A stretch of DNA of 64,000 nt from Flavobacteriales bacterium (GTDB lineage: Bacteria; Bacteroidota; Bacteroidia; Flavobacteriales_E; Vicingaceae): assembly GCA_026196775.1 (NCBI GenBank), contig JAPHUD010000007.1, positions 212,175 to 276,174 on the forward strand, given 5' to 3'. Within the stretch, counting starts at the first letter, position 1. Every line of letters begins with the position of its first letter. The translations under genes were made by a program, and so were the position numbers. Below are positions 37,401 through 44,304 of the stretch, piece after piece. The notes beneath the pieces are model-generated. The model ran no database searches, had not been told where the DNA came from, and was given only the letters and a program-made list of their open reading frames with translations.

Positions 37401-38083
37401 AACAAGATATTACTGAAGTAAAGCAAGTAAAATTAAATAGAATTAGAGACGTAATAGATGCTCAGGAGAAAGAAAAAGAGAGTTTTGCCAAAGAATTACA
37501 TGATGGGTTAGGGCAAATATTATTGGCATCTAAAATGAATTTAAGTTCATTGCAAGAAGATATGGAAAAATTAGATGAACCCATTTTAGATGTTTACAAT
37601 AATTCCATGAAATTGTTGACAGCATCCATCCAAGAAGCAAGAAATGTTTCTCATGGATTAATGACAAGGGTTTTAGCTCAGTTTGGGTTAGCTCAGGCAA
37701 TAGATGATGCCATTAATAATGTTAATATGCTTGATAAATCTTTAGTTTTCACTTTTAAACACAATATTGAGGGAGTAAGGTTCGAAGGAGAGCAAGAGAA
37801 AGCATTATATAGAGTAGTTCAGGAATTAATTACTAATATTCTAAAACATTCAAAAGCTAGTAAAGCCTCAATAAACTTAAATTTAGATAACAATTTATTA
37901 CATATTGAAGTAAAAGATAACGGAGTAGGTTTATTTAATAACCTTAAAGATAATGGAAGTAAAGGTATAGGGTTAAAAAACATTGAAACAAGACTCGACT
38001 ACCTTTCCGGAACTTTTAAGATAAACGATAAAGTTAAAAACGGTACAAAAATTAACATTGTTGTTCCGGTTAGTTTTTTTTGA
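34439..38083 (+). CDS. Large soluble multi-GAF/PAS sensor histidine kinase (HisKA_3/NarL type)
   Basis: A 1214-residue cytoplasmic kinase without membrane helices. By eye: GAF domain (about 15-165, with a cysteine cluster CGHVRKKDCVCGKALC), second GAF (180-325), PAS (335-455), third GAF (470-620), PAS (630-750), PAS (755-870), PAS with PAC (880-1005, RKDGSIYWIYSTIIPI), then HisKA_3 with phospho-acceptor His1021 in KELHDGLGQ and a HATPase domain to the end (DNGVGLF, GIGLKNIETRLDYLSG). Such kinases normally pair with NarL-type regulators. The next gene, 79 bases on, encodes only a receiver. The signals are unknown; the GAF cysteines could bind a metal or respond to redox state. Confidence 0.92.
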   Translation: MIEQANFSLQKVINKLLELTTKESDINTFLVKSLEVIIDEVRLLGFSDKGIIFLKRNNEFMKVIAHKNIDTSVLQQCGHVRKKDCVCGKALCSITHQFKNSVEKVQNNKVIFTENNICSFPINYKDNCYGVLTLYLEDEAYYYETTVNEITSICNTIGLVIHEKRMQRYADFVKNKLDVSYGNQYFKNLANFFVEEFKMKYCFIGTYNQSLEEISSIVFMEKDKQLENIVCGTENSPTKVLLKEPFCMFPKNVQTIFPDDVELKRYNVQSYVGMLLYNENKTPVGAIVLMHNKTINEKEQEDMKQVLSIFTPRLRGECERKLYETNLIIEQEKYKTIIDELQDVFIRTRITAEGNEIIEASPSAFKFSGYSPEELIGKSPETFYYDLNQRNAFQEKLFKEKVVQNFPLTFIKKNQELIYAKVNAQLVCDGNGVPTEIRLFGRDITESINEEIRKEIAYVVAKKSQRRTININTISEYLYNMLGKVTDVSNFYISFFNEVEKTVFFPVYADGENNNIVSEVEKEFNSNGFFEYIITHKSAIIKTEKELHELISINRLKVDRTVPKSLVSFPIRNEGKVVGALTVMSYSKTKMLCNNDLELLEFVSTQLSTIVEREQWQKSLIEKEKYFRTLVESSHEVIGIVDVNGVMQYISESVKSILGYNSYEMIGKSFVDFVPEYYIQQVKHNFDKTTQRLRNNNSDTVKVINKDGETRIIHFTLNNQLTNNVVQGIVFNAQDITEKYYAQKKLEASKAKLIEQEKNYRNIFNNSNDGIVLFDENFKIIDVNKRMTAVSGFTKSELLESSILETLQYTEDDEIIKEIRKLDGINKKSVVVEKIIPHKENKILYCKVFVKKIPESENEQGYFIAFITDITKSNEAIQKAIDLENALHYTTNVIYADLTGKIMNVSENVSKKSGYSKKELIGASTKIFNSNFHPKEFFKEMWETILKGNVWSGEVRNKRKDGSIYWIYSTIIPIRDIYKKVVYFINVQQDITEVKQVKLNRIRDVIDAQEKEKESFAKELHDGLGQILLASKMNLSSLQEDMEKLDEPILDVYNNSMKLLTASIQEARNVSHGLMTRVLAQFGLAQAIDDAINNVNMLDKSLVFTFKHNIEGVRFEGEQEKALYRVVQELITNILKHSKASKASINLNLDNNLLHIEVKDNGVGLFNNLKDNGSKGIGLKNIETRLDYLSGTFKINDKVKNGTKINIVVPVSFF

Positions 38084-38162
38084 TAAATAAATCAGGAAAT
38101 TGAGGCTCGAAACGTGAGAACCAATAACATTAAACTCAGAAACAATATAAAAATATATAAGT

Positions 38163-38576
38163 ATGATAAGAATATTAATAGTAGACGATCATCAAATAAT
38201 TAGAAATGGAATAAGGCTAATGCTTAGAACTGTTCCCGAATTTAATGTTATTGCTGAAGCAGAAAATGGAATAGAAGCTGTTGAGTATGTAGAAAAAAAT
38301 GCTCAAAATATTGATGTTATTCTTATGGATATTAGTATGCCAAAGCTAGATGGAATAGGAGCAACTAAACTAATAAAAGAAAAATTCCCCGAATTAAAAA
38401 TAATAGCTCTTACTATGCATTTGGAAGAGAGTTATATTAAAGACATGATAAAATCAGGAGCTTCCGGTTATATGCTTAAAGAAAGCGATAAAAGTGTTGT
38501 AGCAAAAGCAATAAACTTAGTTGCTCAAGGAGGAAACTATATTGATAAAGAAGCAGAAAACTTTTTAAAGCATTAA
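38163..38576 (+). CDS. Receiver-only response regulator (NarL type lacking the HTH)
   Basis: This 137-residue protein is a full NarL-like receiver (ILIVDDHQIIRNG, phospho-acceptor Asp56 in ILMDISMPKLDG, conserved Thr/Lys in ALTMH and GYMLKES) that ends in the linker just after LVAQGGNYIDKEAENFLKH. The LuxR helix-turn-helix expected next is absent. Its stop codon overlaps that of the convergent bioB in the sequence TTAA. It closely resembles the receiver of the full-length regulator at 46009. It could be a phosphate sink, a protein-interaction regulator, or a truncated relic; the intact active site argues that it is functional. Confidence 0.88.
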   Translation: MIRILIVDDHQIIRNGIRLMLRTVPEFNVIAEAENGIEAVEYVEKNAQNIDVILMDISMPKLDGIGATKLIKEKFPELKIIALTMHLEESYIKDMIKSGASGYMLKESDKSVVAKAINLVAQGGNYIDKEAENFLKH

Positions 38577-39676
38577 GATTTTAATGCTTTTCTTATTGCT
38601 TTAGCTTTTTCGGCAGCCTGTTTATTTTTTTCAATTACATGTCCGGGACGACTCCATTTTACTTTTTCTTCAGAAGTAGGTAATAGAGTATCTTTTCTTA
38701 TTTTTACTTTTTCGGTATTGTCTTTTTTCTTTTCTGAAGGTGTTAACCCTAAAAGATTAAACAATTGCATATCTTCATTGTCTCCCGGATTTGGAGTAGT
38801 AAGCAATTTATCTCCTGCAAAAATAGAACTTGCTCCCGCCATAAAACATAATGCCTGACCTTCTTTGCTCATTTGCATTCTTCCTGCAGATAGTCTTACC
38901 GTACTTTTTGGAAAAACAATTCTTGTAGTAGCTATCATTCTAACAACATCCCAAATAGGAACAATTTCTTGCTCTTCCATAGGCGTTCCTTCAACAGGAA
39001 CTAATGCATTTATCGGAATAGACTCAGGAGCTTCACTTAATTTTTGTAAACCCATTAACATACCAATTCTATCATCAACAGTTTCTCCCATACCAATAAT
39101 TCCACCAGAACAAACCTTTAAAGCACTTTTTCTAACGTTTTCTAAGGTTTCAATTCTATCGTTAAACCCTCTTGTAGAAATTACTTCTTTATAATATTCC
39201 TCAGAAGTATCTATGTTGTGATTATAGTAATGTAAACCAGCTTCAGCTAATCTGCTAGCCTGACTTTCGGTAACCATACCTAAAGTGCAACAAACTTCCA
39301 TATTCATAGCACTTAAGCCTTTTACCATTTCTATCACTTGGTCAAAATCTTTCCCATCTTGAACATTTCTCCAAGCAGCACCCATACAAACCCTAGATGA
39401 ACCAGTAGCTTTAGCCGCTTCTGCCTTAGCCAACACTTCATCTAATGGCATTAAATCATTTTTTTCAATGTTGGTATGGTACCTTGCTGCTTGCGGACAA
39501 TAACCACAATCTTCCGGACAACCACCTGTCTTTATAGAAATAAGTTTGCTTACTTGAATTTTTAACGGGTCGTGATATTGACGATGCACAGTGGCTGCTT
39601 CGTAAATTAGCTCCATTAAAGGTTTGTTGTATATTGCTAAAATTTCTTCTTTTGTCCAGTGTTTGTTATTGTCCAT
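38573..39676 (-). CDS. bioB: Biotin synthase
   Basis: BioB is the radical SAM enzyme that inserts sulfur into dethiobiotin. The 367 residues contain the CxxxCxxC cluster motif in TGGCPEDCGYCPQAARYHT, then SSRVCMGAAW, YYNHNIDTS and RLSAGRMQMS. The start at ATG 39676 (MDNNKHWTKEEI) is preferred to 39700. It is separated from bioF/bioD by the sensor kinase and receiver, all lying between the biotin genes. A C-terminal extension of about 35 basic residues (KVKWSRPGHVIEKNKQAAEK) is longer than in E. coli BioB. Confidence 0.97.
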   Translation of the reverse strand: MDNNKHWTKEEILAIYNKPLMELIYEAATVHRQYHDPLKIQVSKLISIKTGGCPEDCGYCPQAARYHTNIEKNDLMPLDEVLAKAEAAKATGSSRVCMGAAWRNVQDGKDFDQVIEMVKGLSAMNMEVCCTLGMVTESQASRLAEAGLHYYNHNIDTSEEYYKEVISTRGFNDRIETLENVRKSALKVCSGGIIGMGETVDDRIGMLMGLQKLSEAPESIPINALVPVEGTPMEEQEIVPIWDVVRMIATTRIVFPKSTVRLSAGRMQMSKEGQALCFMAGASSIFAGDKLLTTPNPGDNEDMQLFNLLGLTPSEKKKDNTEKVKIRKDTLLPTSEEKVKWSRPGHVIEKNKQAAEKAKAIRKALKS

Positions 39677-39697
39677 ATTTATTGTTTTGTGATGGAA

Positions 39698-39705
39698 CAA
39701 AGATA
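39698..39705 (-). promoter_or_regulatory. -7 element for bioB
   Basis: The minus strand reads TATCTTTG, an exact TAnnTTTG, 21 bases before the bioB ATG. A long inverted repeat begins 12 bases upstream. Confidence 0.55.
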
Positions 39706-39717
39706 ATAGTTTTTTTT

Positions 39718-39793
39718 AGTAGAAAGTTTATAAAGTTCATAAAGTGAAAAAGTGTGTAATTTTATGAACTTTTTACTTTATAAACTTTCTACT
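39718..39793. repeat. Long inverted repeat between bioB and trmD
   Basis: AGTAGAAAGTTTATAAAGT (39718-39736) and its perfect 19-base complement (39775-39793) flank a 38-base core that itself contains TTCATAAA and TTTATGAA. The right arm ends one base before the trmD ATG, and the left arm covers the region upstream of the bioB -7 box. It can form a long AT-rich hairpin in RNA or be a two-way operator. Confidence 0.8.
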
Positions 39794-39794
39794 T

Positions 39795-40469
39795 ATGAGA
39801 ATTGATATTATTACTGTTTTACCTGAATTATTAGAAAGTCCATTTAGTGCTTCTATATTAAAAAGGGCTCAAGAAAAAGGATTGGTAGAAGTGGTTGTAC
39901 ATAACCTAAGAGATTATTCAACCAATAAACAAAAAAGTGTGGATGACTATGCTTTTGGTGGTGAAGCAGGAATGGTATTGCAAATTCAACCCATAGCAGA
40001 TTGTATAGAAAAATTAATAACAGAAAGAACGTATGATGAGATAATATACATGACTCCCGATGGTGAAACGTTTAATCAAAAAACGGCTAATCAACTTTCT
40101 TTATATAAAAATATTATTATTCTGGCAGGACATTATAAAGGGATAGATGAAAGATTAAGAGAGCTTTATATTACCAAAGAAATTTCTGTTGGAGATTATG
40201 TGTTAACAGGAGGAGAGTTACCTGCAGCAATAGTTTGTGATGCTATTATTCGGTTAATTCCGGGAGTTATTAGCGATGAAACTTCGGCATTAACAGATTC
40301 TTTTCAAGATGGATTATTGTCGCCTCCGGTTTATACCCGTCCGGAAGATTATAAAGGAATGAAAGTGCCAGAAATTCTATTAAGTGGTGACCATAAAAAA
40401 ATTGAACAATGGAGGGAAGAGCAAGCATATAAAAGGACTAAAGAAAGAAGACCTGACTTACTAGGTTAG
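39795..40469 (+). CDS. trmD: tRNA (guanine37-N1)-methyltransferase
   Basis: TrmD methylates G37 next to the anticodon of tRNAs reading CNN codons, preventing +1 frameshifts. The 224-residue protein has [22 protein letters not shown], the SAM trefoil-knot motifs [13 protein letters not shown] and [15 protein letters not shown], and the C-terminal [21 protein letters not shown]. It stands alone, without rimM, rpsP or rplS. The start codon abuts the right arm of a 19-base inverted repeat, so initiation may depend on mRNA structure. Confidence 0.97.
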   Translation: MRIDIITVLPELLESPFSASILKRAQEKGLVEVVVHNLRDYSTNKQKSVDDYAFGGEAGMVLQIQPIADCIEKLITERTYDEIIYMTPDGETFNQKTANQLSLYKNIIILAGHYKGIDERLRELYITKEISVGDYVLTGGELPAAIVCDAIIRLIPGVISDETSALTDSFQDGLLSPPVYTRPEDYKGMKVPEILLSGDHKKIEQWREEQAYKRTKERRPDLLG

Positions 40470-40484
40470 TAAATCAGGTCTTTT
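40449..40484 (+). terminator. Terminator overlapping the trmD stop
   Basis: AAGACCTGA (inside the last trmD codons) pairs with TCAGGTCTT after the stop; inside it TTACTA pairs with TAGTAA, which includes the stop codon region. A short T run follows. Confidence 0.7.
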
Positions 40485-40512
40485 GATATTAACTTTAAGG
40501 GATAAGTACTTT

Positions 40513-41958
40513 TTACTCCTTAATAAACTTTAAGTTAGTTTTACTATTTCCATTTTTCAGGCCTATGAAATACATGCCATTAGTTAATTCACTTGTTTCT
40601 AATTGAATTTTATTTATGCCTTTATTGGTAAAGTGTTGATTACTCAAAACAGCCCTTCCTGATACATCATAAACAGTAACAACAGTAACTTCTGTTGAGT
40701 TGGTACTAAACTCTAACACACCATTATTGGTAATCGGGTTAGGATAAATAGTTGGATTAGAAATAACTTCTTCTATTCTTACAGGAATAAGGTCTGAGTA
40801 TTCATATTTACCATCAAAATCAGTTTGTTTTAAACGGTAGTAAGAAGTTCCTGAAATCGGATTTTTATCTAAAGCGTTGTAAGATTTAAGTTCTGAAGAG
40901 TTTCCTGCACCATCAATAATACTTACTACTTCAAAGTTTTCTCCATCAATAGATTTTTCTATGGTAAAGTAATCATTGTTTATTTCTGATATGGTAGTCC
41001 AATCTAATAATACATTTTTAGTTTCCTCGCTGTAAAAGGCATTAAAGTCTAATAATTCAATTGGTAAAGGGACAGTGTTTGTAGCACTTATGTCAAAAGT
41101 ACAATTCGCACCAGCATTTCCATCTATAGCTACATAAATAGTTTGACCTGCAGTCCCTCCAGTTATAGTAACAGTTACAGTTCCTCCAGAACCTGAGGTA
41201 CATCCAAAATTAGATAGGCTTCCACAAGAACCTGTAAAGTAGCCAATTTGAAAACCAGCACCACCACCAGAACAAATAATATTAGCAATAGTTAAAACAA
41301 CATCACCAGTATTTTGAAGAGTAAATGAATACCAAGCTGTATTTTCAAGAGAACCAGCACATAAATTACCAGGAGTTATTGTTGGTGTATTTGCGGTTGG
41401 TCCGGGTGTTGTACAATAATTATCAGAAGGACTTGGTGTAGCATCAATTGGAACAGCACCTGAACAAGCATCTTGAGGTGGTGTTTGAGTATATATACAT
41501 GTTGATGCTGAAGATGAAGGAGCATTTTTAGTCCAAACCCTTAAGTAGTAGCAAGTGTTAGCTGCTAATGTTACTCCAGATGTTGTGTATGTTGATGTTG
41601 AGGTGTTTCCATCACAAGATGCGCTACCACTAACATAACCACTTAAACTTCCTGAACCAGTACAGGTTGAGTATATTGAATAGACAATTCCATCTGAAGC
41701 ATTTAGTCCACTTGTGCTAAAAACTAAACACTCAGCAGTACTATTTGTGCAAAATCGAATTATTCTAACAGAACCAGAACCTCCATGCCCAGGTCCCGCA
41801 CACGGAGAACTTCCTGAAATAGGTGTTACTGCATCAAAATCAGTACAAGATGAAGTAGAATTTGGCGTTCCAGCATTAATTCCTGTACATTGTGCGATTA
41901 AAGAATCACTAAAGGATATAAATATGATTAGGGATAATATTTGTAATATTCTTTTCAT
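40513..41958 (-). CDS. T9SS-exported surface protein of unknown function
   Basis: A 481-residue protein with signal peptide (ending DSLIAQ), two beta-sandwich regions rich in Ser, Thr and Gly with paired cysteines (residues about 25-165 and 165-295; the second, with NTAWYSFTLQNTGDVVLTI and GQTIYVAIDGNAGANCTFDI, resembles the PPC-like/CUB-like modules common in Bacteroidota), a linker with PIELLDFNAFYSEETKNVLLDWTT (the usual FN3-like pre-sorting domain), and a T9SS type A C-terminal domain (TIYPNPITNNGVLEFS ... NLKFIKE). Role unknown; expected on the cell surface or secreted. Confidence 0.9.
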   Translation of the reverse strand: MKRILQILSLIIFISFSDSLIAQCTGINAGTPNSTSSCTDFDAVTPISGSSPCAGPGHGGSGSVRIIRFCTNSTAECLVFSTSGLNASDGIVYSIYSTCTGSGSLSGYVSGSASCDGNTSTSTYTTSGVTLAANTCYYLRVWTKNAPSSSASTCIYTQTPPQDACSGAVPIDATPSPSDNYCTTPGPTANTPTITPGNLCAGSLENTAWYSFTLQNTGDVVLTIANIICSGGGAGFQIGYFTGSCGSLSNFGCTSGSGGTVTVTITGGTAGQTIYVAIDGNAGANCTFDISATNTVPLPIELLDFNAFYSEETKNVLLDWTTISEINNDYFTIEKSIDGENFEVVSIIDGAGNSSELKSYNALDKNPISGTSYYRLKQTDFDGKYEYSDLIPVRIEEVISNPTIYPNPITNNGVLEFSTNSTEVTVVTVYDVSGRAVLSNQHFTNKGINKIQLETSELTNGMYFIGLKNGNSKTNLKFIKE

Positions 41959-42023
41959 TTTTAAAAGTTTAAAAATTAAATTTTTCTTAAATTGTTTAAT
42001 AAAGTGGAAGATATAAAATAGAA

Positions 42024-42323
42024 TTATTTAGGTTCATAAATAACAGAACTTTTAATTCCGTTAATTTCAGTTTCTTTTACATAAACTTCTTTACCATTAA
42101 TAACTTTTTTTACAGAACCTGTTGTTGTTGGGTCGTTAGTTTTTTCGGTATTTATTTGCTTAGAATCAAGTTCTTGCGTAGAAGGATTGGTTTGCTTATT
42201 TGTGCTTATGGAATCTGAAATGGGTTTATTTTCATTCACTGAATTATTTTTAGTAGTATTTTGTGAAAATAATACACAGCTCGAAGACAGCACTATACCT
42301 AAGGTTAGAATTATTGTTTTCAT
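42024..42323 (-). CDS. Small secreted protein, unknown
   Basis: Ninety-nine residues with a signal peptide (MKTIILTLGIVLSSSCVLFSQ) and a Ser/Thr/Asn-rich mature part, finishing with a short motif VKKVINGKEVYVKETEINGIKSSV. A lipobox-like LSSSC is present but sits a little early for a typical cut. The start at 42323 is chosen because the longer frame to 42389 has a charged N-terminus before the signal. No family recognised. Confidence 0.65.
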   Translation of the reverse strand: MKTIILTLGIVLSSSCVLFSQNTTKNNSVNENKPISDSISTNKQTNPSTQELDSKQINTEKTNDPTTTGSVKKVINGKEVYVKETEINGIKSSVIYEPK

Positions 42324-42718
42324 TTTTTTAGTTAGTTTTAGTAAGTAATAATACTTATAATATTTAACAAAAATACGTATAAAAAACAAATTATTTAAAA
42401 AAATATCTAATTATTTCGTTAATTTTTAACAACTTATGGACATTTAAGGGAGGAGTTAGAAGCTAGAAGATAGAGATTGTAAATTCTGCGGTAATCAGCA
42501 CTATCTGCGGGAAATAAAAGAGGTTGAACTTAGTTGAACTATTAAGCTCGTTTGAAGGTTGAAAAAAACTTTTAGAACTTTGCGAGAAACTTTGCATCTT
42601 TGCGGTTAAATTAGAAATTTAAAAAAATGAAACGACCTTGTGCAAAATATTCCTCACACAGGAAAATGATTATAAAGGGAGTTACATCTGACATATAAAA
42701 AACAATAAATATAAACAG
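42324..42718. other. Gene-free stretch with dispersed-repeat-like sequence
   Basis: This 395-base spacer has no credible ORF. It contains TTGAACTTAGTTGAACT (direct repeat), a patch rich in TCTGCGG at 42481-42514, and a patch with TTTGCGAGAAACTTTGCATC and CTTTGCGGTTAAA at 42575-42610. Patches of this kind (TCTGCGG and CTTTGCG blocks) recur between genes in many Bacteroidota in my recollection. No clear promoter for the downstream gene was seen. Confidence 0.6.
42481..42610. repeat. Two dispersed intergenic repeat-like patches
   Basis: TTCTGCGGTAATCAGC plus ATCTGCGGGAAAT (42484-42514) is an imperfect tandem of a TCTGCGG-centred unit. ACTTTGCGAGAAACTTTGC plus ATCTTTGCGGTTAAA (42577-42610) is a three-fold ACTTTGCG-like tandem. 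Both stand out as GC-richer than the surroundings. Confidence 0.5.
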
Positions 42719-44224
42719 ATGAAAAAAAATTTATTAATACTATTATTCTTTCTTGCTTTTGTAGAAGGTGGAGCTGTAATGTGCGTAGAGTTATGCAGTG
42801 CTAAAATTTTATCGCCTTATTTTGGAACTTCTATTTATGTTTGGGCAGCAGTGTTGGGAATAACCTTAACAGCATTAACTACCGGGTATTATTTTGGTGG
42901 GTATTTATCTTCAAAAATTAGTAATACTAAAGCAGTAGCTTGGTTAATGTTAATTGGTGGGTTATTACTTACATTAACTCCAATAATAAGTGATTTTATT
43001 TTGCCATTTACTGTAGAGTTTTCTGGTCAATCTCAGTTTTATTTTTTGGTAGGAACAATTATGTCGCTAATGTGCTTTTTATTTCTACCGTTAATGTTAT
43101 TTGGAGCAGTTTCTCCAATGTTAATTAATTTATTAACTTCTCAAGCAAAAGAATCGGGTAAAAATAGTGGGACAGTTTATGCGGTATCTACCTTAGGAGG
43201 TATATTTTCTACTTTTTTAGTAGGATTTTATTTGTTGCCAACTTATGGTATTACCAACACTTTGTATGCTTATGGCTTGTTAGTATTACTTACAGCCGTT
43301 ATTTTATTTATTTTTTCAAAAAATGTTGATGTTAAGGTAGTAATAGTAACACTTTTTGCCTTAATCTCTTTTAATTTTTCAACACATAAAACTCCCGGTG
43401 TTATTGTCGAGTCTGAAGGAATTTTAGGTAATATTAAAGTAATGGATAGACAATATCCCAATGGAAAAGTATATAGAGAATTAATGGTAAATAACATTTC
43501 TCAAACTATTATGGATAGAAATAATCCAAACGAAAGTCTGTGGAATTATGTAGATGTATTAATGTATAACATTAACAATTACAGTAATGGAGAAAAAGCA
43601 TTATTGTTGGGTATGGGAGGAGGAACCGTATATAAACAGTTAATTAGTAATGGGTATGATGTTGATATTGTAGAAATAGATGCTCGTATTGAAAAATTGG
43701 CTAAAGAGTATTTTTATATTGATAAAGCTGTTGAAGTTATTATAGATGATGCCAGACATTATATCCGTACAACAGACAAGAAATACGATGTAATTATTTA
43801 CGATTTATATCATAGCGAAACACCTCCAGTTCATTTAATGACTAAGGAAGCATTTGCCGACATTCAACATAAATTAACAGACAATGGATTGTTAGTGGTT
43901 AATTTTTACGGTTTTATAAGTGGAAGTAAAGGAAGAGCAGCACGTTCTTTATATACAACGTTAAAACATACTGCTTTTGATGTTCATTTAATTGCAACAG
44001 ACGGAGAAGAACATCAACGAAATTTGTTATTTATGTGTGGAAAGGATGAATTGAAGGCGAAGCAGCAAATTATTCATAAAATGATATATGAAATGGATAT
44101 GAATTTTGATGATGCATTACTCCTAACAGACGATAAACCTGTTTTAGAACATATTTATTTAGAAGCTGCCCTCCAGTGGCGAAAAGACTACAACGAATTA
44201 AATGCTAAGAATTTTTTGAGGTAG
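42719..44224 (+). CDS. Membrane-fused spermidine synthase-like protein
   Basis: A 501-residue protein with about seven membrane helices in residues 1-215 and a cytoplasmic spermine/spermidine synthase-like Rossmann domain after about 225. LLLGMGGGTVYKQLISNGYDVDIVEIDARIEKLAKEYF is the nucleotide-binding (decarboxylated SAM or SAM) part, and VIIDDARHYIRTTDKKYDVIIYDLYHSE is the active-site region. Known as 'fused MFS/spermidine synthase' proteins; whether they make polyamine is unproven for most. The acidic DDAR motif is kept. It lacks a visible decarboxylase partner. SulP follows after 80 bases with its own promoter. Confidence 0.85.
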   Translation: MKKNLLILLFFLAFVEGGAVMCVELCSAKILSPYFGTSIYVWAAVLGITLTALTTGYYFGGYLSSKISNTKAVAWLMLIGGLLLTLTPIISDFILPFTVEFSGQSQFYFLVGTIMSLMCFLFLPLMLFGAVSPMLINLLTSQAKESGKNSGTVYAVSTLGGIFSTFLVGFYLLPTYGITNTLYAYGLLVLLTAVILFIFSKNVDVKVVIVTLFALISFNFSTHKTPGVIVESEGILGNIKVMDRQYPNGKVYRELMVNNISQTIMDRNNPNESLWNYVDVLMYNINNYSNGEKALLLGMGGGTVYKQLISNGYDVDIVEIDARIEKLAKEYFYIDKAVEVIIDDARHYIRTTDKKYDVIIYDLYHSETPPVHLMTKEAFADIQHKLTDNGLLVVNFYGFISGSKGRAARSLYTTLKHTAFDVHLIATDGEEHQRNLLFMCGKDELKAKQQIIHKMIYEMDMNFDDALLLTDDKPVLEHIYLEAALQWRKDYNELNAKNFLR

Positions 44225-44244
44225 CTAAAGTTTTCATTTTTTAC

Positions 44245-44276
44245 TTGGGTTGAGGAATTTATTAAAGGTACTTTTG
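44245..44276 (+). promoter_or_regulatory. Promoter of the SulP transporter gene
   Basis: TTG at 44245-44247, 21-base spacer, exact -7 box TACTTTTG at 44269-44276, 28 bases before the ATG. A second TTG at 44250 gives a 16-base spacer. Confidence 0.65.
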
Positions 44277-44304
44277 CACCTTTTTTCACAAAATCTAACT
44301 AAAA

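Noticed and set aside
38084..38162. Spacer between kinase and receiver with GAGGCTCGAAACGTGAGAACC
   Set aside because: It looked like a structured element, but the only pairing (CTCG/CGTGAG) is short, and no promoter box was found.
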